Part shown: positions 28,045-36,248 of the stretch, one piece after another
Layout of the letters: each line of letters starts with the position of its first letter
Numbering within the stretch: the first letter of the stretch is position 1
Source: Lichenicola sp964236105
Lineage (GTDB): Bacteria > Pseudomonadota > Alphaproteobacteria > Acetobacterales > Acetobacteraceae
Assembly: GCA_964236105.1 (NCBI GenBank)
Contig: CAXSBC010000003.1
Span: forward strand, 372,001-436,000
Direction of reading: 5' to 3'
Length of the DNA: 64,000 nucleotides
The notes under the pieces: generated by a model
What the model was told of the DNA's origin: nothing
Seen by the model: only the letters and a program-made list of their open reading frames with translations
Databases searched by the model: none
Position numbers and translations under genes: made by a program

Positions 28045-29033
28045 GGCTGCAGCTGGCGGGCCGCGTCGAGGGCGAAGTAGGTAAGGACGCCGTTGGCGCC
28101 GGCGCGCTTGAAGGCGAGCAGGCTCTCCATCATCGCGCGGTCGCCGTCGATCCAGCCGTTGCGGGCGGCGGCGACGATCATCGCGTACTCGCCAGACACC
28201 TGGTAGGCGAAGGTGGGCGCCGAGAAGCGCTCGCGGACGCGCCGGATGATGTCGAGGTAGGGCAGGCCGGGCTTGACCATCACCATGTCGGCACCCTCCA
28301 GCAGATCCAGCTCGACCTCGCGCAGCGCCTCGTCGCTGTTGGCCGGGTCCATCTGGTAGGTCTTCTTGTCGCCCTTGAGCAGGCTGCCGGAGCCGAGCGC
28401 GTCGCGGAACGGGCCGTAGAAGGCGCTGGCATACTTGGCGGCGTAGCTCATCAGGCGGGTGTGGATCAGGCCGCGCTCGTCGAGGGCGGCGCGGATGGTG
28501 CCGATGCGGCCATCCATCATGTCGGACGGCGACAGGATGTCGATGCCCGCCTCGGCCTGGTTGAGGGACTGGCGCACCAGGATCTCGACGCTCTCGTCGT
28601 TGGCGACATAGCCGTCGCGGATGACGCCGTCATGGCCGTGGTCGGTGTAGGGATCGAGGGCGACGTCGCCGATCAGGCCGAGCTCGGGGAACTCGCGCTT
28701 GAGCAGGCGGCTCGCGCGGCACATCAGGTTGTCGGGGTTGCGGGCCTCGGTGCCTTCCGCGTCGCGCCGGTCGGGGGCGGTGATCGGGAACAGCGCCAGG
28801 GCCGGGATGCCGAGCCGGACGGCCGGCTCCACGTGGGCGGCCAGCCGATCCAGCGTGACGCGCTTCACGCCCGGCATCGACGACACCTCGGTCTCGGAGT
28901 CGGTGCCGTCGGTGAAGAAGATCGGCCAGATCAGGTCCTGGATCGCGAGATGGTTCTCGGCGACCAGCCGGCGGGTGAAGTCGTCCTGCCGGTTGCGGCG
29001 AAGGCGGGTGGATGGGAAGCGACCGACCGTCAT
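28041..29033 (-). CDS. hemB: delta-aminolevulinic acid dehydratase (porphobilinogen synthase)
   Basis: This 330-residue enzyme condenses two 5-aminolevulinate molecules to porphobilinogen in heme synthesis. It shows the N-terminal arm RLRRNRQDDFTRRLVAEN and metal/activator region IGDVALDPYTDHGHDG. The two Schiff-base lysines lie in SYAAKYASAFYGPFRDA and MVMVKPGLPYLDI. The aspartate-rich DPYTDHGHDG replaces the cysteine-rich zinc site of other HemB proteins, which suggests the magnesium-dependent type. The gene is followed with a four-base overlap by the acylase gene. Confidence 0.96.
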   Translation of the reverse strand: MTVGRFPSTRLRRNRQDDFTRRLVAENHLAIQDLIWPIFFTDGTDSETEVSSMPGVKRVTLDRLAAHVEPAVRLGIPALALFPITAPDRRDAEGTEARNPDNLMCRASRLLKREFPELGLIGDVALDPYTDHGHDGVIRDGYVANDESVEILVRQSLNQAEAGIDILSPSDMMDGRIGTIRAALDERGLIHTRLMSYAAKYASAFYGPFRDALGSGSLLKGDKKTYQMDPANSDEALREVELDLLEGADMVMVKPGLPYLDIIRRVRERFSAPTFAYQVSGEYAMIVAAARNGWIDGDRAMMESLLAFKRAGANGVLTYFALDAARQLQP

Positions 29034-29109
29034 CCGATGGACCCTGCTGGCGTTGCGGTCCGGTCATAGGACGGTGCCGGCCGCTGCGTAAGGGGCTGGC
29101 GGGATGCGG

Positions 29110-30120
29110 TCAGCTGCAGTCGGGCAGCAGCCGGGCGAGCCTGACGGCGGTGTGGCCGCGGCTCGGGCGCAGGCTCGGCATGACCAGCAGGCAGTCGTCG
29201 TGCGGGGTGCGTATCTCGTCGGCGCCGTCATGGCCGATCAGCGTGTCGCGATCGGGGATCACCTCGCCGCCGCGGAAGGACTGGGTGAAGCTGAAGCTGC
29301 CGGTCGAGGCGGTGACGACCCGGGTGACGCGCGCGCAGCGCGGCCGCGGCACCGGGCCCGGCAGGGGTGTCGCCTTCATCATGCCGGCCTCGCGCAGCAC
29401 CGAGCGCACGGTGATGCGCGCGGTCTCGACGGTGGATTGCTCCCAGTGCGGTCCGGCCTCGATCAGGCAGGCGACGCGGCTGTCGTCGGGGCTGGAGAAC
29501 ATGCGGTAGTCGATCAGGCGCGGGCCGCTGCTGTGGCCGTGGTCGGACACCACCATCGACGGCGTGCCGAGCGTGAGCGCGAACCGCCGGCTCTTGTCGG
29601 TCGGACCGCTCAGGATCAGCGGCTCGGACGGCCACAGCATGGAATGCAGGTCGACCAGGATGTCGACGTCGTCGAACAGCGACCTGAGCTCGCGGGCCCG
29701 GTTCAGCTCGATCGACTCGCGCGCACTGCCGAGGAGGACGGGATCCCACAGGCGGTTCATGTCCTCGTCGACGAAGCGCGAGGCGGTGGGTTGTGCCGCA
29801 TCGAAGCGGGCGAACGCCGCGAGGTTGAGGAAGCCGATCGAGAGCCGGCCCCGGAGCGGCCTGAACTCGCTGCGGAGCAGCTCGTCCAGCACGATGGCGC
29901 CCGCGATCTCGTTGCCGTGCATCAGCGCAGTCACCGCAACATGCGGGCCGCTGCGGCCGGAATCGAACTGCATCACGCCGCGCAGGCCGGTGTTGCCGGG
30001 CAGCCAGGAGGACAGGTCCGGCAGACGCAGCCGGACCTCGAAACGCGGCAGGCGCGTGACGTTCGGCAGGCCGGGGAAATCGGGCTGATCGCCGCCCGTC
30101 ATGTCCGGCCAGTCGCTCAT
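29110..30120 (-). CDS. succinylglutamate desuccinylase/aspartoacylase family protein
   Basis: This 336-residue zinc hydrolase belongs to the M14-like AstE/AspA family. The first zinc ligands are in ALMHGNEIAGAIVL near residue 67, followed by VDEDMNRLWDP, VDLHSMLWP with the third ligand, and a catalytic glutamate probably in CLIEAGPHWEQ. Family members remove acyl groups from amino acids or osmolyte precursors, such as DoeB in ectoine breakdown. I cannot assign the substrate, and no other ectoine gene is nearby. It lies just downstream of argE, another N-acyl amino acid deacylase. Its start codon is contained in the last unit of a 17-bp tandem repeat. Confidence 0.82.
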   Translation of the reverse strand: MSDWPDMTGGDQPDFPGLPNVTRLPRFEVRLRLPDLSSWLPGNTGLRGVMQFDSGRSGPHVAVTALMHGNEIAGAIVLDELLRSEFRPLRGRLSIGFLNLAAFARFDAAQPTASRFVDEDMNRLWDPVLLGSARESIELNRARELRSLFDDVDILVDLHSMLWPSEPLILSGPTDKSRRFALTLGTPSMVVSDHGHSSGPRLIDYRMFSSPDDSRVACLIEAGPHWEQSTVETARITVRSVLREAGMMKATPLPGPVPRPRCARVTRVVTASTGSFSFTQSFRGGEVIPDRDTLIGHDGADEIRTPHDDCLLVMPSLRPSRGHTAVRLARLLPDCS

Positions 30121-30172
30121 GGGAAGAGGGCGCTCATGGGAAGAGGACGCTCATGGGAACAGGACGCTCATG
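30115..30172 (+). repeat. 17-bp direct tandem repeat carrying the ATGAGC start (3.4 copies)
   Basis: Units 30115-30131, 30132-30148 and 30149-30165 read GCTCATGGGAAGAGG plus two bases, with one or two changes, and a fourth partial unit ends at 30172. On the minus strand each unit contains ATGAGC, the first codons of the downstream M14-like gene, so its start region has been duplicated. The extra ATGs are in different frames or stop soon. Confidence 0.9.
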
Positions 30173-30184
30173 CAGGCCGCGGGC

Positions 30185-31354
30185 TCATGGACGCGTCAGA
30201 CGCTGGGCGACGCGGCGGATGAAGCTGTCGCAGGCGTCGAGCTGGCTCAGTGCGATCCATTCGTCAGGCCGATGCGCCTGCGCGATGTCGCCCGGTCCGC
30301 AGACGATGCTGGCGATGCCGGCATCCTGATAGAGGCCCGCCTCGGTGCCGTAGCTGACCTTGCCGTCCTGGTTGGCTCCGCCGGCCTGCTTGACCAGACT
30401 GACCAGCTCGTGACGGGGATCGAGGGACAGCGGCGGCAGGATGTCCAGCGGCTCGAAGGTGATAGCGGTGGCGGGATCAACCGCGTGCATCCAGCGCTCG
30501 GTGGTGTCGCGCAGATGCGCCTGCAGCCGTGCGAGCTCGGCGGTGGCGTCGTCGCCGGGAATCGTGCGCCATTCCATCTCGAAGCTCGCGCGTTCGGGAA
30601 TGATGTTGAGGATCGAGCCGCCCTCGATCAGCCCGACATGGATGGTGCTGTGCTCGGGCTCGAAGCCCGCCTCGCGGCGGCCTTCGGTCTGCAGCCGTCT
30701 GGATTCGGCAGCGATCCAGGCGATCGCCTCGCCCGCGGCATGGATGGCGTTGACGCCCAGCGCCGGCTGGCTGGAATGGCCCGGCCTGCCGGTCACGGTG
30801 GCGCGGACCGACAGGCGGCCCTTGTGGGCGGTGATCGGCTGCATCATCGACGGTTCGCCGACGATGCAGAGCGCCGGACGGAGCCTGCCGGCCTCCAGGT
30901 CGCGCACCAGCACGCGGGCGCCGTCGCAGTCGACCTCCTCGTTGTAGCTGATGAAGAGGTGGATCGGCCGCGCCAGCGGCATCGCCTGGATGTCGGGGAC
31001 CGCGGCCAGCGCCGAGGCGACGAAGCCCTTCATGTCGACCGCACCGCGGGCAAACGCGCGGCCGTCGCGGTGATGCAGGATGAAGGGGTCGGTGCTCCAG
31101 GCCTGGCCCTCGACCGGCACGGTGTCCACATGGCCGGACAAGGCAAGGCCGCCTTCGAGCTCGGGACCGATGATGGCGTGCAGGTTGGCCTTCGTGCCGG
31201 TGGTGTCGTGGGTCAGCCGGCTGGCGATGCCGAACCCGTCCAGATAGGTGCGGATCCAGGCGATCAGCGGCAGGTTGGTGTGACGGCTCGTCGTGTCGAA
31301 GGCGACGAGCTTCGACAGGATCTCGATGGTCGAGAGGCGCTCCGGGTTCAGCAT
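30185..31354 (-). CDS. argE: acetylornithine deacetylase
   Basis: This 389-residue M20-family zinc hydrolase fits ArgE, which removes the acetyl group from N-acetylornithine in arginine synthesis. The first zinc histidine is in LALSGHVDTVP near residue 75, with bridging aspartate in FARGAVDMKGF. The catalytic glutamates lie in FISYNEEVDCDG, and the further ligand in CIVGEPS. The dimerisation domain includes KGRLSVRATVTGRPGHSSQP. ATG 31354 starts immediately after a short gap from the divergent glycosyltransferase gene. It precedes the M14-like gene by 64 bases filled by the 17-bp repeats. Confidence 0.87.
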   Translation of the reverse strand: MLNPERLSTIEILSKLVAFDTTSRHTNLPLIAWIRTYLDGFGIASRLTHDTTGTKANLHAIIGPELEGGLALSGHVDTVPVEGQAWSTDPFILHHRDGRAFARGAVDMKGFVASALAAVPDIQAMPLARPIHLFISYNEEVDCDGARVLVRDLEAGRLRPALCIVGEPSMMQPITAHKGRLSVRATVTGRPGHSSQPALGVNAIHAAGEAIAWIAAESRRLQTEGRREAGFEPEHSTIHVGLIEGGSILNIIPERASFEMEWRTIPGDDATAELARLQAHLRDTTERWMHAVDPATAITFEPLDILPPLSLDPRHELVSLVKQAGGANQDGKVSYGTEAGLYQDAGIASIVCGPGDIAQAHRPDEWIALSQLDACDSFIRRVAQRLTRP

Positions 31355-31500
31355 TCGGCCAGTCTATACGGGGCGGTCGGCACGGCAATGGCCATGCCGG
31401 GATTTGCTGGCTGCCAGCCGGGCAAAGTCCGACGGCTGCCGCCGATCAGGCCGCGGCTCTTGCCCGGGCCGGCGGGCGCCGCCAGACTTCGACCTACACG

Positions 31501-32742
31501 ATGTCGACAGCCTCCTCCGGACTGCATCCGCTGCATCGCGTCTGGCAGGCCTTGCCGGCGCGCACGCGTCGCCTCTGGCTGGCGAAGGGCACCGCATGGC
31601 TGGCGCCCAGGCCGGACCGCGTGCCGCCGGAGCGGTGCAAGGGGATCGTCATCGGCGGCGAGATCGGACGCACGTCGGGACTGGGCGAAGGTGCCCGCAT
31701 CATGGGGCGGGCGCTGGAGCGGCTGGGAGTCGCACACGCTTCCATCGAGGCGGGGCCGGGGAGTCGAGGCTCCGTCAGGGACGATGCCGCGTCCTGGCCG
31801 GATCCGGCGGCGCTGGTGCTGCACGTCAACGCGCCGCAGCTTCCGGCAGCGCTGATCCGGCTCGGGCGGCGACGGCTGCGTGGACGGCGGATCGTCGGCT
31901 ACTGGGCCTGGGAGCTGCCGGTGGTGCCGGAAAGCTGGCGGCCCGCCTTGTCGCACGTGCATGAGGTCTGGGTGCCGTCGCGGTTCACCGCGGACGCTCT
32001 GGAACGCCTGCTGCCGGGCCGCGTGCGCGTGGTGCCGCATGCGGTGGCGCTCGCGCCACCGGTGCCCTCGCGGCTGGATCGTCAGGCGTTCGGCTTGCCG
32101 GACCATGCGCTGGTGGTGCTGACATCCTTTAACCTGGCGTCAAGCTTCGTGCGCAAGAATCCCTTGGCGGCGATCGCTGCGTTCCGGCAAGCATTCGGCG
32201 ACCGGGACGATCGGCTGCTGCTGCTGAAGGTGGGCCATGCCGAACATTATGCCAGCGACCTGCAGCTGCTGCGCGAGGCGATCGGGCTGGCCGGCAACAT
32301 CCGGCTGGAAACGCGCATGCTGCCGGATGCCGACATGCACGCCCTGACGCAGAGCTGCGACATCGTGCTGTCGCTGCATCGCAGCGAAGGCTTCGGGCTG
32401 GTGCCGGCGCAGGCGATGCTGCTGCGGCGCCCGGTGGTGGCGACGAACTGGTCGGCGACCTCGGAGTTCCTGGACGCAGGCTGCGGCGTGCCGGTCGGCT
32501 ACCGGCTGGTTCCGGCCGTGGATCCGCGCGGCGTGTTCGAGGCGGCGGGCGCAGTGTGGGCGGAGGCCGACATCGATCAGGCAGCGGCAGGCCTGGCACT
32601 GCTGGCAGGCTCGCCGGAGCGCCGGGCGATGCTGGGGCAGGCGGCCTGGGTCGCGGCACAGACCCGGCTCGGCGGCGCCGGACTGCAGGCGGCACTCGCG
32701 GGGATCGGCGCCGGGCAGCCTGGAAGCGGGACGGGCGCTTGA
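31501..32742 (+). CDS. glycosyltransferase (GT4-like)
   Basis: This 413-residue protein is a GT-B glycosyltransferase. The N-terminal half has the glycine-rich acceptor loop GEIGRTSGLGEGARIMGRAL near residue 55 and VWVPSRFTADAL, which precedes the interdomain region. The C-terminal half binds the sugar nucleotide (LHRSEGFGLVPAQAMLLRRP near residue 300, with the EX7E-type glutamates) and has VVATNWSATSEFL. The sugar and acceptor are unknown. The stop codon overlaps the start of the next glycosyltransferase, so the two probably build one surface glycan. Confidence 0.82.
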   Translation: MSTASSGLHPLHRVWQALPARTRRLWLAKGTAWLAPRPDRVPPERCKGIVIGGEIGRTSGLGEGARIMGRALERLGVAHASIEAGPGSRGSVRDDAASWPDPAALVLHVNAPQLPAALIRLGRRRLRGRRIVGYWAWELPVVPESWRPALSHVHEVWVPSRFTADALERLLPGRVRVVPHAVALAPPVPSRLDRQAFGLPDHALVVLTSFNLASSFVRKNPLAAIAAFRQAFGDRDDRLLLLKVGHAEHYASDLQLLREAIGLAGNIRLETRMLPDADMHALTQSCDIVLSLHRSEGFGLVPAQAMLLRRPVVATNWSATSEFLDAGCGVPVGYRLVPAVDPRGVFEAAGAVWAEADIDQAAAGLALLAGSPERRAMLGQAAWVAAQTRLGGAGLQAALAGIGAGQPGSGTGA

Positions 32743-33917
32743 GCGGGATCGGCGGGCCGGCTGGGATCAGGATACTCGTCTGGCAATGGGGGCGGCGTGG
32801 CGCCGGACCGCGCGTGGCCGTCGAGATGGCGACAGGCTTCGGCTCGCTGCCCGGCTGCCAGGCGGTGCTGTCGCTCTCGACGGGGGCGGAGATCCTGGGA
32901 CAGCCGGCGGCGCCGGCGGTGGCGCTGCCGGTGGCGACCTATCGCGGCGCCGTCGGCTATGTCGGCCGGCTGCTGGGCGCGCCGCTCCGGCGTCGGCGGC
33001 TGGTCGACCGGATCGCGGCGCTGGCGCCCGACATCGCGGTCTGCGCCATGCCGGGGCCGCTCGATCTGGAGATGGCGCTGGCGCTGCGCCGGCTCGGCGT
33101 GCCGTTCCTGGTGGTGGTGCATGATGCGGACCGGCATCCTGGCGACGGGTCGCCGGTCCAGATGATGCTGCAGCGTCGGCTGGTCGCCTGGTCGAACGGG
33201 CTGGTCGCGCTGACGCGGCACGTGGCCGACCGGCTGACCGAGCAGGGGCTGGTCCGCGGGCGTCCGCTGCTGATGGCGAGCCTGCCGCCGTTCGTGTTCG
33301 GACCAAGGCCGCCGCCGCCGCTCGCGCATGGCGGCCGGCTCCGCCTGCTCTGCTTCGGCCGGCTGCTCCCCTACAAGGGCCTCGATCTGCTGGCTGACGC
33401 GCTTGCCGCGCCGGTGCTGTCCCGGCGGCTTGAGGTCCGGGTCGTGGGCGAGGGGCCGGCAAGTCCCGAGCTGGAGCGGCTGGCCTCGCTGCCTGGCGTG
33501 CAGGTCGAGAATCGCTGGGTGCCGGAGGGCGAGATCGCAGGCCTGATCGCCTGGGCGGACGCGGTGATCCTGCCGTATCGCGAAGCAAGCCAGAGCGGCG
33601 TCGCGGCGGCTGCGATCGCAGCGCGCCGCTGGGTGGTGGCGACCAGGGTGGGTGGCCTGGTCGAGCAGTTCCGCAGCGAGCCCCTGGCTGTCATGTGCGC
33701 GCCCACGGGTGCCGATCTGCGACGCGCCCTGGAAACGCTTCTGGTCGATCCGCCGGCGCCGGCGGCGGAGAACATGGACCCGCGGCAGGCCTGGCGCGGC
33801 GTCGCCGCCGGTCTGCTCGACGCGATCAGCCGCCAGGTGCTGGCGCGGCGGGCGCCACAGGACCCGGTGACGTCGACGGAACAGGCGGCAGCGCTCGACG
33901 AGGCGACCGCGCAGTAG
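32739..33917 (+). CDS. glycosyltransferase (GT4-like)
   Basis: The conserved part runs from GIRILVWQWGRRGAGPRVAVE, a typical GT-B first strand, through VVVHDADRHPGDGS in the acceptor domain. It continues with LLCFGRLLPYKGLDLLADAL and VRVVGEGPA, then ends with VILPYREASQSGVAAAAI and VVATRVGGLVEQF, the donor-binding half of GT4. No good ATG stands before this part; TTG 32739, overlapping the previous stop as TTGA, gives 392 residues and is the most likely start. It is translationally coupled to the gene before it and converges with the DEAD-box helicase gene. Confidence 0.8.
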   Translation: MSGIGGPAGIRILVWQWGRRGAGPRVAVEMATGFGSLPGCQAVLSLSTGAEILGQPAAPAVALPVATYRGAVGYVGRLLGAPLRRRRLVDRIAALAPDIAVCAMPGPLDLEMALALRRLGVPFLVVVHDADRHPGDGSPVQMMLQRRLVAWSNGLVALTRHVADRLTEQGLVRGRPLLMASLPPFVFGPRPPPPLAHGGRLRLLCFGRLLPYKGLDLLADALAAPVLSRRLEVRVVGEGPASPELERLASLPGVQVENRWVPEGEIAGLIAWADAVILPYREASQSGVAAAAIAARRWVVATRVGGLVEQFRSEPLAVMCAPTGADLRRALETLLVDPPAPAAENMDPRQAWRGVAAGLLDAISRQVLARRAPQDPVTSTEQAAALDEATAQ

Positions 33918-33932
33918 GGCGCGCGTGCGGGA

Positions 33933-35069
33933 TCATCCGGCGGCGTTGCCGACGTCATAGACCTTGAGCCGGGCGCCGATCAGCTTCTCGATGGCGCGGA
34001 GCGCCTGGCGCTCGGAGGCGGCGCACAGGCTGATGGCGATGCCCCGCGCGCCGGCGCGCGCCGTGCGACCGATGCGGTGCACATACGTTTCCGGCACGTC
34101 GGGGACATCGAAGTTCACGACGTGGCTCAGGCCGTCGATGTCGAGGCCGCGCGCGGCGACGTCGGTCGCCACCAGGACGGAAAAGGCGCCGTTGCGGAAC
34201 GAGGCCAGGGTGCGGTCGCGCTGCGGCTGGCTCTTGTCGCCATGGATGGCGCTGGCGCGGATGCCGACCTGGTCCAGCCCGGCGACGACGGCATCCGCGC
34301 CCTGCCTGGTGCGCGTGAAGACGAGCGTGCGGCTCATGCGGCCGCGTTTGATCAGCTCGATCAGGACCGGGCGCTTCTGCTGGACATCGACGAAGATCAC
34401 CCGCTGGTCGATACGGCCGGCGGTGGTTCCGGTGGGGGCGACCGCGACGTGCAGCGGATCGTGCAGCAGTTGCGCGCCCAGGGCCGCGATCTCGGGCGGC
34501 ATCGTGGCGGAGAACAGCAGGGTCTGACGCCGCCGCGGCAGCAGGCCGGCGATCTGCCGGATGTCGGCGATGAAGCCGAGATCGAGCATCTGGTCGGCCT
34601 CGTCCAGCACCAGGATCCCGGTCTCGTCGAGGCGGATCGCGCCGTCGGCGAGGTGGTCGAGCAGGCGGCCGGGGGTCGCCACCAGGACATCGATGCCGCC
34701 GGCGACCGCGAGCGCCTGTTTCGGCTTCGGGATGCCGCCGACCATCACCGCCGCACGCAGGGGGGTGCGGTGCGCGTAGGTGCGGATCACGTCGCATATC
34801 TGGCCGGCGAGCTCGCGGGTCGGCGCCAGCACCAGGGCCCGGCAGGCCCGGACGGGGGCGCGACCGGGACTGGCGAGCAGGCGGTGCAGGACGGGCAGGG
34901 CATAGGCGGCCGTCTTGCCGGTGCCGGTCTGAGCGATGCCCTGCAGGTCGCGTCCGAGCAGGATGGCGGGGATCGCCTGGAGCTGGATCGGGGTCGGGCT
35001 TTGGTGACCGGCGCCGTGCAGGGCCTCCAGCAGCGGTTCGGCCAGGCCGAGGAGGCGGAACTCTGTCAT
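33933..35069 (-). CDS. DEAD-box ATP-dependent RNA helicase (RhlE-like)
   Basis: This 378-residue helicase has all core motifs: Q motif GHQSPTPIQLQAIP, motif I AQTGTGKTAAY, Ia PTRELAGQI, Ib TPGRLLDHL, II VLDEADQMLDLGF, III SATMP, IV LVFTRTRQGAD, V VATDVAARGLDIDG and VI HRIGRTARAG. It lacks the long basic C-terminal tail common in RhlE and ends shortly after motif VI. It likely remodels structured RNA in ribosome assembly or mRNA decay in the cytoplasm. ATG 35069 faces the ELM1-family gene across a 159-base gap, which should hold both promoters. Confidence 0.92.
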   Translation of the reverse strand: MTEFRLLGLAEPLLEALHGAGHQSPTPIQLQAIPAILLGRDLQGIAQTGTGKTAAYALPVLHRLLASPGRAPVRACRALVLAPTRELAGQICDVIRTYAHRTPLRAAVMVGGIPKPKQALAVAGGIDVLVATPGRLLDHLADGAIRLDETGILVLDEADQMLDLGFIADIRQIAGLLPRRRQTLLFSATMPPEIAALGAQLLHDPLHVAVAPTGTTAGRIDQRVIFVDVQQKRPVLIELIKRGRMSRTLVFTRTRQGADAVVAGLDQVGIRASAIHGDKSQPQRDRTLASFRNGAFSVLVATDVAARGLDIDGLSHVVNFDVPDVPETYVHRIGRTARAGARGIAISLCAASERQALRAIEKLIGARLKVYDVGNAAG

Positions 35070-35228
35070 GGCGCTGGTTTCCGCGTCGAGAGGGCTGGGT
35101 CCCGCCGCGGCGACGATGTGTGGGTGCCGGCATCCGGGCCTGTCAAGGCAAGCCGGCGCCCCCTGCCGGGGTCCGGACCCGCGTACGCATCGATTGACGG
35201 CCTGCGGCCCGCCTCGCACAAGCGGGAC

Positions 35229-36224
35229 ATGGGAGATGACGCGGCGCTGCCTGTGGACCCGACCGACGCGTCGCTCGACGCGTTGCCGGGCCTCATCCTG
35301 ACCGCGGGCTATGCCGGCCTCGAAGCCCAGGCGGCCGGGCTCGCCGAGCGCGCCGGGCTTGCCTGCGAACGGCGCGCGCTGCAGGCGGGCGCGCCCTGGT
35401 CCTGGCTGCCGGCGGCGCTGTGGCCGGCGCCGCTGGCTGCCGTCGGCGGGCTGGCGGACCTGCCGGATGGGCTGGTGCTGACCGCAGGCGGCATGGGCGC
35501 CGCGGTGGGCGCCGCGCTGCGACGGAGGGGCCGGCGGGTGGTGCAGATCCAGAACCCGCGCATGCCGCTCGACCGGTTCGACCTCGTGGTCGCCAACCGG
35601 CATGACGAGATCGACGGGCCGAACGTGCTGCTGTCCAGGACGGCGCTGCACCGGGTGACGCCGGCGGTGCTGGCGGAGGCGAGGCGGCTCTGGGCCGGGC
35701 GGCTGGCGGCCCTGCCGAGGCCGCTGGTCGCGGTGCTGGTCGGGGGTGCGAACGGACGATACCGGTTCGGCGCCGCGGACGCGGCAGGGCTGGCGCGGGC
35801 GCTCGGCGCCATGATGCGTCGCGACCGGGTGGGGCTGGCGCTGACCCCGTCGCGGCGAACCGGTCCGGTGGCGCGTGCGGTGCTGGAGCAGGCGCTGCAG
35901 CCGCTCGGCGCCTGGATCTGGGACATGCAGGGCGACAATCCGTATCTCGGGCTGCTGGCTTGCGCGGACGCCATCGTGGTGACGTCGGACAGCGTGTCGA
36001 TGGTGTCGGAGGCGGCTGCCACCGGGGTGCCGGTGATGGTGGCGTCGCTGCCCGGCCGGTCCCGGCGGATCGGGCTGTTCCTGAGCGACCTGGTTGACGC
36101 ACAGCGGATTCGGACGTTCAACGGCCGGCTCGAGGAGTGGGTCGTGACGCCGCTGGACGATACCGGCGCGATCGCGGACGCGCTCCGCCACAGGCTGGGC
36201 CTGCGAGGAACGCCGGGCGCCTAG
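35229..36224 (+). CDS. ELM1/GtrOC1 family putative nucleoside-diphosphate-sugar epimerase
   Basis: This 331-residue protein fits the family named after plant mitochondrial fission protein ELM1 and common in alphaproteobacteria. It shows GLILTAGYAGLEAQAAGLAE at the start, VVQIQNPRMPLDRFDLVVAN with RHDE near residue 120, and VLVGGANGRYRF near 175. The glycosyltransferase-B-like C-terminal half includes VTSDSVSMVSEAAATGVPVM. The bacterial function is not settled; its fold and place beside glycosyltransferases suggest glycan work. ATG 35229 is chosen because upstream residues are not conserved-looking. The 630-residue unknown gene follows 24 bases later. Confidence 0.78.
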   Translation: MGDDAALPVDPTDASLDALPGLILTAGYAGLEAQAAGLAERAGLACERRALQAGAPWSWLPAALWPAPLAAVGGLADLPDGLVLTAGGMGAAVGAALRRRGRRVVQIQNPRMPLDRFDLVVANRHDEIDGPNVLLSRTALHRVTPAVLAEARRLWAGRLAALPRPLVAVLVGGANGRYRFGAADAAGLARALGAMMRRDRVGLALTPSRRTGPVARAVLEQALQPLGAWIWDMQGDNPYLGLLACADAIVVTSDSVSMVSEAAATGVPVMVASLPGRSRRIGLFLSDLVDAQRIRTFNGRLEEWVVTPLDDTGAIADALRHRLGLRGTPGA

Positions 36225-36248
36225 CCCGGTCATGCGGGAAGTTTGCGA

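Noticed and set aside
29104..31855. Plus-strand long frames opposite the M14-like gene and argE
   Set aside because: They are antisense shadows without motifs; both minus-strand genes have full catalytic motifs.
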